A stretch of 5,669 nucleotides of DNA from an uncultured Chloroflexota bacterium (GTDB lineage: Bacteria > Chloroflexota > Anaerolineae > Aggregatilineales > Phototrophicaceae). The stretch is taken from assembly GCA_903904765.1 (NCBI GenBank), contig CAIVEA010000383.1:1-5669 (forward strand), read 5' to 3'. The notes beneath the pieces were generated by a model, which saw nothing but the letters and a program-made list of their open reading frames with translations, did no database searches and had not been told where the DNA came from. Made by a program: the position numbers and the translations under genes. Position 1 is the stretch's first letter; each line of letters starts with the position of its first letter. Positions 1-5,669 of this stretch are shown in pieces.

Positions 1-318
1 GCGGCGGGTGTGCCGTCGTCCGCGCTGGCGACAGGCGGCGATCTGGCGGAGGTCAGCGATCAGGTGACGGTGCTGGACGAGAGTCCGGCCTTTCCGTATG
101 CGGTGCTGTTCGTGCCGCCCGAAGTGCCGTTAGGGGCGCGTCTGGCGCTGACGCAGGCGTTGACCGCGCTGGCAGAATCAGGCAGCGCCACCGCGCCGCA
201 ACTGCGTTCGCTGCTGGGGCAGTCGGCGTTGTTGCCCGTAAATGCCGATGATTTTAGCGATCTGGACACCTTCATTCGTCAGAGTGGTCTGGATTTCACG
301 CAACTCGGGAACAGCTAA
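1..318 (+). CDS. C-terminal part of a probable PhnD-like ABC transporter substrate-binding protein (5' truncated)
   Basis: The frame is open from base 1 to the TAA at 316-318, giving the last 105 residues of a longer protein. The GTG at position 10 is in frame but sits inside continuous coding sequence and is probably not the start. The visible part has the shape of the C-terminal lobe of PhnD/SsuA-type periplasmic binding proteins: a strand reading VTVLDESPAFPYAVLFVPPE, then a 'P..ARLALTQALTAL' helix, a 'LRSLLGQSALLPVNADDF' segment and a final helix 'LDTFIRQSGLDF'. In that family such segments match the 'doP, ligand-facing strand, elongated helix, f.p..d.dy' pattern of phosphate/phosphonate-type binders. 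It would bind a small ligand outside the membrane, but the ligand-contact residues lie off the window. The glycosyltransferase starts 3 nt downstream, so the genes are probably co-transcribed. Family assignment is moderate; another export-associated protein is possible. Confidence 0.5.
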   Translation, partial: AAGVPSSALATGGDLAEVSDQVTVLDESPAFPYAVLFVPPEVPLGARLALTQALTALAESGSATAPQLRSLLGQSALLPVNADDFSDLDTFIRQSGLDFTQLGNS

Positions 319-321
319 CCC

Positions 322-1269
322 ATGCCCGATCTGGCGGTGATTGTCGTCACATGGAACACGCGGGAACTGGCACTGCAAACGCTCCGCAGTTTGTATGCTG
401 ATCTGAAGGCGAACGGCCCTTCGGCGCAGGTGATTGTGGTGGATAGCGCTTCCTCGGATGGCACAGTAGAGGCTGTCCGCGCTGAGTTTCCGCAGGCGCG
501 GGTGATTGCCTGTTCGGAGAATGTCGGTTTTGCGGGCGGGAATAACCTCGCGCTGCGCGAACTGGGGTTTGACGGACGGGCGAATGCCGACCTGCCGGAA
601 GCTGTGTATTTGCTCAACCCCGATACCATCACTCATAACGGTGCGACACACGCTCTATACGATGCACTCATGAGCCAGCCTTCGGCAGGGTTCGTGGGGG
701 CGCGGTTGAGCTACGGCGATGGTTCTTTCCAGCACAGCGCCTTTGCTTTCCCCGGCCTGCGCCAATTGTGGGTGGAGTTCTTCCCCATGCCGGGGCGCTT
801 AATCGAAAGCGGTTTCAACGGGCGCTACCCGCGCATAGCCTATGCAGGCGCACAGCCGTTTGCGGTGGATTGCGTGCTGGGCGCAACCTTCATGCTGCGG
901 CGCGAAGTTATTCTCCAAACGGGTTTATTCGACGAACAGTTTTTCATGTACTGCGAAGAAATTGACTGGCAGTGGCGCATCCGGCAGGCGGGTTGGCGCG
1001 GCTATTGTGTGCCGCAGGCGCATGTCACGCATCTGGGCGGGCAGAGTACCGGACTGGTGCGCCCGCGCAGCCTCGTTAACCTGTGGACGAGCCGTCTGCG
1101 CCTGTACGCCAAGCATTACGCACCGCTGAAGCTGGCACTGGCGCGGTGGCTGGTGCGGGCGGGGATGCACCGCCGGATGCGGGTGCTGCGCGGCGATACC
1201 ACCCTTTCTCCTGCTGACCGTGATGCGCTAATCGAAGCCTGCCAGATGGTAGAACAGGCGGCCTCATGA
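322..1269 (+). CDS. Family 2 glycosyltransferase, WbbL/rhamnosyltransferase-like
   Basis: A complete 315-residue GT-A fold inverting glycosyltransferase of the COG1216 type, which transfers a nucleotide-activated sugar (often dTDP-rhamnose in known members) to a growing surface glycan at the cytoplasmic face of the membrane. Visible motifs in order are VVTWN (8-12), the nucleotide-binding VVDSASSDGT (39-48, Asp41), NVGFAGGNN (67-75), the metal-site equivalent LLNPDT (97-102, Asp101), and the acceptor/catalytic segment FDEQFFMYCEEIDWQWR (203-219) with Glu212, Glu213 and Asp215. HVTHLGGQST (234-243) closes the domain. Length is normal for the family. The ATG at 322 follows the upstream stop by 3 nt, with a weak GGGA at 307-310, and puts the first beta strand right at the N-terminus, as expected. 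No transmembrane segment is evident. Its 3' end overlaps the next gene by ATGA. The class is secure; the sugar donor and acceptor are not determinable. Confidence 0.93.
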   Translation: MPDLAVIVVTWNTRELALQTLRSLYADLKANGPSAQVIVVDSASSDGTVEAVRAEFPQARVIACSENVGFAGGNNLALRELGFDGRANADLPEAVYLLNPDTITHNGATHALYDALMSQPSAGFVGARLSYGDGSFQHSAFAFPGLRQLWVEFFPMPGRLIESGFNGRYPRIAYAGAQPFAVDCVLGATFMLRREVILQTGLFDEQFFMYCEEIDWQWRIRQAGWRGYCVPQAHVTHLGGQSTGLVRPRSLVNLWTSRLRLYAKHYAPLKLALARWLVRAGMHRRMRVLRGDTTLSPADRDALIEACQMVEQAAS

Positions 1270-2021
1270 CCCTCTATGCCATCATTCTCACTCGCAACGA
1301 GGCGGCGCATATCACCGCCTGCGTCGAGTCGGTGCGCTTCTGCGACGCGGTGATCGTGTTCGATTCGTTCAGTACGGATGAAACACCTGCGCTGGCACGG
1401 GCGGCGGGTGCGGAAGTCCTTCAGCGGGTGTTTGACGATTACGCCGGACAGCGCAACGCGGCGCTGGATGCAGTGCGCGGACGCGCTGACTGGGTGCTGT
1501 TCGTGGATGCTGACGAACGGGTGACTCCGGCGCTGGCAGACGAGGCGTGGCAGGTGATCGCGCACGGGGATGAGAGCGTGGCTGGCTACCGTATCCCCCG
1601 CCATAACTATCTGTTCGGCAAGCTGACGATGGGCGCAGGCTGGTATCCCGATTATCAGACGCGCTTGCTGAAGGTGAGCGCGGCGCACTATGACCCCGCC
1701 CGTCGGGTGCATGAACTGGTCATCCTCGATGGGACGGAAGGGACGCTTGAGCAGCCGTTCATTCACTACAATTACCCGAACGCCGCCTTGTTCCACGAGA
1801 AGCAGCGCCGCTATTCGGCCTATGATGCGCGGATGATGTTCGAACAGGGCATACGCCCCAAACCCCAGAACTACATCCTGCAACCGCTGCGCCATTTCTG
1901 GTGGCGGTTCTTCACGCTGCGCGGCTACATAGATGGCCTACACGGTTTGCGCTTGAGCCTGCTGATGGCGTGGTACGAACTGCGAAAATACCGCCTGCTA
2001 CGCGGTTTGTGGCGCGTCTGA
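1266..2021 (+). CDS. Family 2 glycosyltransferase, WaaE/KdtX (LPS core beta-glucosyltransferase)-like
   Basis: A complete 251-residue GT-A glycosyltransferase of the compact WaaE/KdtX type, related to beta-1,4-glucosyltransferases that extend lipopolysaccharide core or similar glycolipids. Motifs are AIILTRNEA (5-13), the VFDSFSTDET nucleotide-binding strand (31-40, Asp33), FDDYAGQRNAAL (56-67), the metal-binding DADER (81-85) inside DWVLFVDADERVTPAL, YRIPRHNY (108-115), RRVHE (146-150) and IHYNYP (166-171). The end, from about 208 to 248, is a hydrophobic and basic helical stretch (FWWRFFTLRGYIDGLHGLR, then LLMAWYELRKYR), which in this family seats the enzyme on the inner membrane surface. 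The ATG shares bases with the upstream TGA (ATGA, 1266-1269), and AGGCGG at 1256-1261 is a weak ribosome-binding site 4 nt away. Translation is therefore probably coupled to the preceding enzyme. If the host is a monoderm-like Chloroflexota, the product is unlikely to be true LPS and more likely a glycolipid or cell-surface glycan. Confidence 0.92.
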   Translation: MTLYAIILTRNEAAHITACVESVRFCDAVIVFDSFSTDETPALARAAGAEVLQRVFDDYAGQRNAALDAVRGRADWVLFVDADERVTPALADEAWQVIAHGDESVAGYRIPRHNYLFGKLTMGAGWYPDYQTRLLKVSAAHYDPARRVHELVILDGTEGTLEQPFIHYNYPNAALFHEKQRRYSAYDARMMFEQGIRPKPQNYILQPLRHFWWRFFTLRGYIDGLHGLRLSLLMAWYELRKYRLLRGLWRV

Positions 2022-2044
2022 TTTTCCTTGCTGACGACGACAGA

Positions 2045-5000
2045 CTACGGATTGAGGATGACCAGCGGCACGATGGATGACCACGCCCCGCAGACGGTGG
2101 CACTGGTGCAGGCACGCACCTGCCAGTAATACACGCCTGCCGCAAGGGATGACACGGGCGTATAGCTGGTGGCGATGGCGGCAATATCGGTCACGGATAG
2201 CACGGGCGTGCCGGACATGGCCGCGTTGGTGTTCACGCGCAATTCATAGCGCACGGCGTTGACGACGCGATTCCATGTGAAGGTGGGCGTTGGCGTTTGC
2301 TCGCTGTTGAGGATGGGTGCGGTGTTGGCTGTCGAAGTCAGTGTGAAACTGCGAACAGGCGACCAGTTGGAGAACATCTCGCCCCCGTTGCCATCGGAAG
2401 CAACCGAGCGCACGCGCCAGTAGTGCGTGCCGTAGGGCAGCGTGACCATTTTCTGAGTGGTGGGCGCGTTGATGCTGATCGGTGTGCTGGCGGGCGGGTT
2501 CACGCTGTCCACCTGCAATTCGTAGCGGGTGACAGTGCTGCTATTTCGCCACGTTAGATTGACCGTGCCGAAGGGCAAGGCGGTGGTGGGCGCAGCATTA
2601 TCCGCTGGCGTGTAGAGGGTGGGGGTGCTAAGTTGCCCGTAAACGATGATTTGCCAGCTCTGGAATGTGCCATAATCCGCCATTGGATAGCGATCTACAA
2701 TATTCAGCGTCCATGTGCCTGCACTGTATTCGCCCCAGTCGCGAACCGTCATGAAGCGCCAACCGCTGAAGTTGCTGCCATTGTCATAAGCACGCTGACT
2801 CATCAATTGGCTGACTGTGCCAGAGGGTGCGGTCAAATTAACTTCGAGATCGCCCCGGTAGGTGTGGGCTGCGTTCAAGATCACTTCGACATGCTCAATG
2901 ATGAAATTGTTGGGGACGTTGATGGAACTATTCACCCCGCCCGTGCCGCTGCTCAGCGCCGGAATCGGCTGGTTTACAGTCATGACCGGGCTGGTGTAGC
3001 TAGTCTCGGCGGTCACAGGTGTCCATGTGGCAGCTAAAGCCACCGCTGCTGTCGCATCCACCACACCGAAACCGTAATCGTGACTGATGTCGTAGCCGGC
3101 GGCGTTGGTCGTCCAACCGGTATTGCCACCCAAACGCGGGCGGGCGGTTTCCACGAGGATGTGCTGCACATCACGCCACGACAGGTTCGGGTTGGCTTGC
3201 AACATGAGCGCCACCACGCCTGCCACCATTGGCGTAGCAGCCGATGTGCCGCCGAAGGTGTTGGTGCAGTCGTTGAGTGCCGCGTTGCCGCTGAAGTTGT
3301 AGCCATCTGAACCCAGCATGTCGATGGTGGCGACACCCCATCCGGTATCGCTGCTGGGGGCGGTGACGAGCATGGCTGCGCCCGGTTCACTGTAATAGGC
3401 GGGCGTTCCTGCCGGGCCAGTTGCGCCAACGGCAATCGCATAACGCGAATTGGCATAGCCATCGGCGTTCACATTGTCGCCATATTGTCGCCCGTTGCCG
3501 GCTGCCCATACGTAGATGCTGCCCAATCCGCCGCGTCCACTGCTCACGCCTGCCGCCAGCGCATCCCGGACGACCAGTGGTTGCGCTTTCAGCGTCGCAC
3601 CATCATCGGCTGGCCCCCAGCTATTGCTGTAAATGTCGTTCAATTGCGGTTGATAACGCAGCGCGTTGGCTTCGGTACTTGCAGTTACACTCTGGGCGAT
3701 CAGCCGGATTCCTGCGATGGATGCGCCGTAAGCCACGCCCACCCCGCAGTAGGAATTGCTGGCGGGGGTGCTGTTATCGGCGGCGGCGGCTAGCCCTGCG
3801 GCGGCTGTGCCGTGCGAATTTCCGATGCCCGGTGAAGGGTCGGTGTCGTTGAAGTTGAAGTCATAGCTGCCTGTCGCGTTGTAGTTGGGCGCGAGGTCAG
3901 GGTGCAACCGTTGTAAGCCGTCATCCACCACCGCGATTTGCACACCTGCGCCGTTGACCGTGCCAGCCAGCCATTGACTGAGGGGCAGGTTCAGCGTGAG
4001 CGCGGCTGGACTCAGTGTGTTCCGCAGATGCCACTGGATGCTGTTGCCATTGGTGTACAGCGGTTCGTCGTTCGGGTCATGCTCGGCGTGTTGTTGCAGG
4101 AAGGATTGCTCTGCGATTACCACTGATGGATTATTCATGAATGCCGTATACGCGGCTGCGGCTGCCGAGTTTGAATTGCTGCTTCCCGGCACATCGAACA
4201 CATACCAATCCGTTACACCATTTATCGCACCGAGGTTGCTATACCCCAGTGCCAAGGCGATGGTGCTGGCATTCGCGCCGCTGGTAAGTTTCACTGTCCA
4301 CTGATCGGTGAGGATAGGCGCGGCCTGCGTTTGTACGTCAGGCGGGAGTGTGGGGCGCGGCGGTGGAAGGCTGACGGAGATAATTCCGCCGTTGAGTACG
4401 AGGTCACGCCACAATGCGATATTCAGCGCTGCTACGCCGCTTGCCATCGGTGCGGCGAACGACGTGCCATCCCAGTAATCGTAACTACCGCTGATGGTCG
4501 TGCTGCGTATTGCCCTTCCCGGTGCCCATGTGTCAATTTCTGGCCTGTTTGCGCTGAAACTGCTGGGTTGCAAATTGGAGTCAATTGATCCCACCGCGAC
4601 CACTCGCGAGAAAGCCGCCGGATACAACACCGCACCGCCATTGGTATTGCCGGCAGCCGCGATCAGCCGCACGCCCCGGTCTGCGGCGTAATTCACAGCA
4701 TCGTTCAGGATGCTGCTGTAGGCCGAGCCGCCCAGACTCAGATTAATGATGTTCGCGCCAGAATCGGTGGCGTAGACGATGGCCGCTGCAACGTTGGCGA
4801 ACGACCCGTTGCCTGCTGCATCCAGCACCCGCAGCGGCATAATCATGACATTGGGCGCGACCCCCGCGATGCCGATGCCGTTGTTGGCGTTGGCAGCGAT
4901 GATGCCCGATACCGCACACCCGTGTCCGGCTTCATCCTGCGGCATATTATCGCCTTGCACATAATCCCAACCGGGCAAAATGCGTCCCTGTAAATCCGGG

Positions 5001-5668
5001 TGAGAGGCACAAACACCGCTGTCAATCACGGCGACAATCACACTTGTCGGGGAGGCGGGCAATTCGTCCCACGCACTGGTGGCGCGAACGACGGATAGCC
5101 CCCATTGATTCGGGTACTCAGGGTCGTTGGGCGTTCCCTGCGCGTATACGCGGTAGTCCGGTTCTGCTGCCGCCACAATAGGCGACGGGGGCAGCGCCTC
5201 CGGTGTGAGGTTCGGTGCTTGAATCACCACCGTATGCAGGTTTTCGATGCGATTGGTCACTGTGCCGCCGATTTGCGCCAGATAAGCGGCTTGCTGCGCG
5301 GCAGTTGAACCGTCTGCAAAGCGCACCACCACCTGATCGGGCAGGGGCTTGTCATTTTGCGGCGGCGGTGGCAGCGCCGTATGATCGGTGGTCGGTTCAG
5401 TTGCGGTAGCAGTAGGGACATCTGTAGCGGCAGTTGTAGTCGCGGTGGCGGAAGGCGCTGCCGTCTGCGTAGGAGGGAGCGTGGGCAGCGGAGTGGGTGT
5501 GAATGTCGCAGCGGGCGTGGCGGAGGCGGTTGCTGTAGCTGTTGGCGCGGGTAATTGGGTCGGTTGTGCGGTGGGCAGCACCGCCCGTGTGGGCAGTTCT
5601 GCGGCTTCCGGCGCAGCGGTGAAGGGGCGCAGCAGCAGCGCAATAGCGATCACGCTGACCGCCACCAA
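2045..5668 (-). CDS. Secreted tandem subtilase: S8A subtilisin domain plus kexin/furin-like S8B domain, P domain and two Fn3-like repeats (5' end off window)
   Basis: An uninterrupted frame of 1207 residues ends at TAG 2045-2047. The first codon in the window (TTG, 5666-5668) is probably internal: the hydrophobic run VAVSVIAIALLL (2-13) looks like the core of a signal peptide or anchor whose charged start lies beyond base 5669. Residue numbers below count from that codon. Order: Pro/Thr/Ala linker (about 17-106), fervidolysin-like propeptide (107-175), S8A catalytic domain (208-420), Pro-rich linker (434-450), furin-type propeptide (454-525), S8B catalytic domain (570-845), P/Homo B domain (888-1012), Fn3-like repeats (1014-1111 and 1115-1205). 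The catalytic residues of both protease domains are intact, so both are predicted to be active serine endopeptidases acting outside the cytoplasm. Single-domain secreted subtilases are commonly a few hundred residues; this one carries two complete enzymes. No frameshift or internal stop is seen. Physiological substrates are unknown. Confidence 0.93.
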   Translation of the reverse strand: MVAVSVIAIALLLRPFTAAPEAAELPTRAVLPTAQPTQLPAPTATATASATPAATFTPTPLPTLPPTQTAAPSATATTTAATDVPTATATEPTTDHTALPPPPQNDKPLPDQVVVRFADGSTAAQQAAYLAQIGGTVTNRIENLHTVVIQAPNLTPEALPPSPIVAAAEPDYRVYAQGTPNDPEYPNQWGLSVVRATSAWDELPASPTSVIVAVIDSGVCASHPDLQGRILPGWDYVQGDNMPQDEAGHGCAVSGIIAANANNGIGIAGVAPNVMIMPLRVLDAAGNGSFANVAAAIVYATDSGANIINLSLGGSAYSSILNDAVNYAADRGVRLIAAAGNTNGGAVLYPAAFSRVVAVGSIDSNLQPSSFSANRPEIDTWAPGRAIRSTTISGSYDYWDGTSFAAPMASGVAALNIALWRDLVLNGGIISVSLPPPRPTLPPDVQTQAAPILTDQWTVKLTSGANASTIALALGYSNLGAINGVTDWYVFDVPGSSNSNSAAAAAYTAFMNNPSVVIAEQSFLQQHAEHDPNDEPLYTNGNSIQWHLRNTLSPAALTLNLPLSQWLAGTVNGAGVQIAVVDDGLQRLHPDLAPNYNATGSYDFNFNDTDPSPGIGNSHGTAAAGLAAAADNSTPASNSYCGVGVAYGASIAGIRLIAQSVTASTEANALRYQPQLNDIYSNSWGPADDGATLKAQPLVVRDALAAGVSSGRGGLGSIYVWAAGNGRQYGDNVNADGYANSRYAIAVGATGPAGTPAYYSEPGAAMLVTAPSSDTGWGVATIDMLGSDGYNFSGNAALNDCTNTFGGTSAATPMVAGVVALMLQANPNLSWRDVQHILVETARPRLGGNTGWTTNAAGYDISHDYGFGVVDATAAVALAATWTPVTAETSYTSPVMTVNQPIPALSSGTGGVNSSINVPNNFIIEHVEVILNAAHTYRGDLEVNLTAPSGTVSQLMSQRAYDNGSNFSGWRFMTVRDWGEYSAGTWTLNIVDRYPMADYGTFQSWQIIVYGQLSTPTLYTPADNAAPTTALPFGTVNLTWRNSSTVTRYELQVDSVNPPASTPISINAPTTQKMVTLPYGTHYWRVRSVASDGNGGEMFSNWSPVRSFTLTSTANTAPILNSEQTPTPTFTWNRVVNAVRYELRVNTNAAMSGTPVLSVTDIAAIATSYTPVSSLAAGVYYWQVRACTSATVCGAWSSIVPLVILNP
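2054..2629 (-). repeat. Two tandem fibronectin type III-like repeats at the protease C-terminus
   Basis: The last ~195 residues contain two diverged copies of one module. Shared landmarks are LTWRNSSTVTRYELQVDS and YGTHYWRVRS in the first copy (about 1014-1111), and FTWNRVVNAVRYELRVNT and AGVYYWQVRA in the second (about 1115-1205). This core Trp, Tyr-Glu-Leu strand and Tyr-Trp-x-Val-Arg strand pattern is typical of Fn3-like modules on bacterial exoenzymes, where they act as spacers or bind polymers or cell surface. The second copy has a probable short disulfide loop, Cys1187 to Cys1193. The copies differ too much to be a recent DNA duplication. No LPXTG, PEP-CTERM or type IX sorting signal follows; the protein ends at LVILNP. 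Confidence 0.75.
2633..3007 (-). other. Protein domain: proprotein convertase P domain (Homo B)
   Basis: Residues about 888-1012, a beta-sandwich that in kexins and furin packs against the catalytic domain and is needed for its folding and stability. Recognised by SSINVPNNFIIEHVEVIL (914-931), HTYRGDLEVNL (935-945) with Arg938, Gly939 and Asp940, APSGT (947-951), WRFMTVRDWGEYSAGTW (970-986), which matches furin 'WAFMTTHSWDEDPSGEW', and DYGTFQSWQIIVYG (998-1011). It directly follows the second catalytic domain, as in eukaryotic convertases and in bacterial kexin-like enzymes such as the Aeromonas serine protease. No comparable domain follows the first catalytic domain. Confidence 0.9.
3134..3961 (-). 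other. Protein domain: second subtilase catalytic domain (S8B, kexin/furin-like)
   Basis: Residues about 570-845. Asp582 is in AVVDDGLQRLHPDL, His619 in NSHGTAAAG, the oxyanion Asn725 in VWAAGNG, and Ser809 in GGTSAATPMVAG. Kexin hallmarks include the Asp-Asp pair after the first strand, SYDFNFND.D (601-610), CGVGVAYGASIAGIRL (641-656), SNSWGPADDG (681-690), GRGGLGSIYVWAAGNG (711-726) and LSWRDVQHILVETA (829-842). Aligned by eye to human furin, Asp688, Asp736, Asp731, Glu761 and Glu666 occupy the positions of furin Asp258, Asp306, Asp301, Glu331 and Glu236. The first two line the S1 pocket, Asp258/301/331 bind calcium, and Glu236 is in S4. Lys694 replaces furin Asp264 and Gly616 replaces Asp191. 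Cys641 and Cys801 match the furin Cys211-Cys360 disulfide. Confidence 0.92.
4094..4309 (-). other. Protein domain: furin-type propeptide of the second protease
   Basis: Residues about 454-525. DQWTVKL at 455-461, then a helix and GYSNLGAINGVTDWYVF (475-491), follow the pattern of the eukaryotic proprotein convertase prodomain (furin: NHWAVHI, then GFLNLGQIF). A short helix and AEQSFLQQHAEHDPNDEPLY (519-538) lead to QWHLRN (545-550), the equivalent of furin QQWYLSG at the start of the mature enzyme. In convertases this domain acts as an intramolecular chaperone and inhibitor and is cut off at an R-X-K/R-R site. No basic cluster occurs here; the only charged residues near the expected cut are Glu, Asp and His. 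Processing by a furin-like self-cleavage is therefore unlikely. The match is from memory of the human furin sequence. Confidence 0.7.
4409..5047 (-). other. Protein domain: first subtilase catalytic domain (S8A, fervidolysin/thermitase type)
   Basis: Residues about 208-420 of the protease. Asp216 is in AVIDSG, His249 in the variant motif GHGCAVSG (usual form GHGTHVAG), Asn341 of the oxyanion hole in AAAGN, and Ser403 in GTSFAAPMASG. The substrate-binding strand reads NLSLGG (309-314). The domain is preceded by a propeptide beginning PDQVVVRFADG (110-120) and by the junction NDPEYPNQWGL (181-191), the arrangement found in fervidolysin-type subtilases. Thr and His of the usual GHGTH motif are replaced by Cys251 and Ala252. 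Cys220, four residues after the catalytic Asp, is the only other cysteine in this half, so a disulfide next to the active site is possible. The replacement does not remove any catalytic group. Confidence 0.9.
5351..5620 (-). repeat. Pro/Thr/Ala low-complexity linker after the secretion segment
   Basis: Residues about 17-106 are nearly all Pro, Thr, Ala, Ser and Leu, with recurring units such as TATATASATP, TPTPLPTLPPTQT and PTATATEPTT. There is no repeated unit of fixed length. Such stretches behave as extended, protease-resistant and possibly O-glycosylated spacers between a membrane or secretion signal and the first folded domain. Chloroflexota exported proteins frequently carry them, and this is one of the taxonomic hints in the window. 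Confidence 0.8.
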
Positions 5669-5669
5669 C

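Noticed and set aside
10..318. GTG at position 10 as a true start of a 102-residue small protein
   Set aside because: The frame is open to base 1, no ribosome-binding site can be seen in 9 nt, and the sequence resembles the last third of a larger binding protein.
178..651. Minus-strand open frame of 157 codons over the first two genes
   Set aside because: It runs through the end of the binding-protein gene and the best-conserved part of the first glycosyltransferase, with no motif and no ribosome-binding site, so it is a shadow.
1116..1895. Long minus-strand open frame of 259 codons across both glycosyltransferase genes
   Set aside because: Its translation has no recognisable domain and is rich in Arg and His, as expected for an antisense shadow of GC-rich coding DNA. 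The plus-strand frames carry clear GT2 motifs over the same bases.
1985..2006. Possible minus-strand terminator: ACCGC/GCGGT stem (1990-1994 with 2002-2006) followed by ATTTT
   Set aside because: The stem is only 5 bp, the T-run is short, and it lies inside the coding end of the glycosyltransferase where codons explain the bases. It is too weak to annotate.
3421..3852. Plus-strand open frames opposite the protease (for example 143 codons here)
   Set aside because: The Arg/His/Cys-rich translation is typical of the reverse complement of an Ala/Asn/Gly-rich gene, and the minus strand encodes the conserved kexin domain here.
5666..5668. TTG as the real start codon of the protease
   Set aside because: It is the first in-frame codon at the window edge; the secretion segment lacks its usual charged N-terminal residues, so the gene most likely starts beyond the window.

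Overview
The window holds the 3' end of one gene, two complete glycosyltransferase genes and most of a very large secreted protease gene, on moderately GC-rich DNA with almost no non-coding sequence. No RNA genes, insertion sequences or CRISPR arrays were seen. The best guess for the source is Chloroflexota (Anaerolineae or a relative). This rests on the long Pro/Thr/Ala low-complexity stretch after the secretion signal, the fervidolysin-type subtilase with a VIDSGVC/GHGC signature, and the C-terminal Fn3-like repeats. It is an inference from style; no marker gene is present.

Plus strand, 1-2021: a compact probable operon. It begins with the last 105 codons of a probable PhnD-like periplasmic substrate-binding protein (1-318). 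After a 3-nt gap comes a WbbL/rhamnosyltransferase-like family 2 glycosyltransferase (322-1269). An ATGA overlap then leads into a WaaE/KdtX-like family 2 glycosyltransferase (1266-2021). The two enzymes belong to different branches of GT-A family 2 and probably add successive sugars to a surface glycan or glycolipid. Acceptor and donor cannot be read from the sequence.

Minus strand, 5668-2045: a convergent gene whose stop lies 23 nt from the stop of the second glycosyltransferase. Its 1207 visible codons, open to the window edge, encode an exported protein. The order is hydrophobic secretion segment, Pro/Thr/Ala linker, fervidolysin-like propeptide, complete bacterial subtilisin domain (S8A), Pro-rich linker, furin-type propeptide, complete kexin/furin-like domain (S8B), P/Homo B domain and two Fn3-like repeats. 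Both protease domains keep Asp, His, Ser and the oxyanion Asn, and the kexin half keeps most of the acidic residues furin uses to read arginine.

The protease is the most interesting object here: two differently specialised subtilases, each with its own propeptide type, in one polypeptide. It suggests a self-processing or sequentially activated extracellular protease. There is no sequence reason to link it functionally to the glycosyltransferases.
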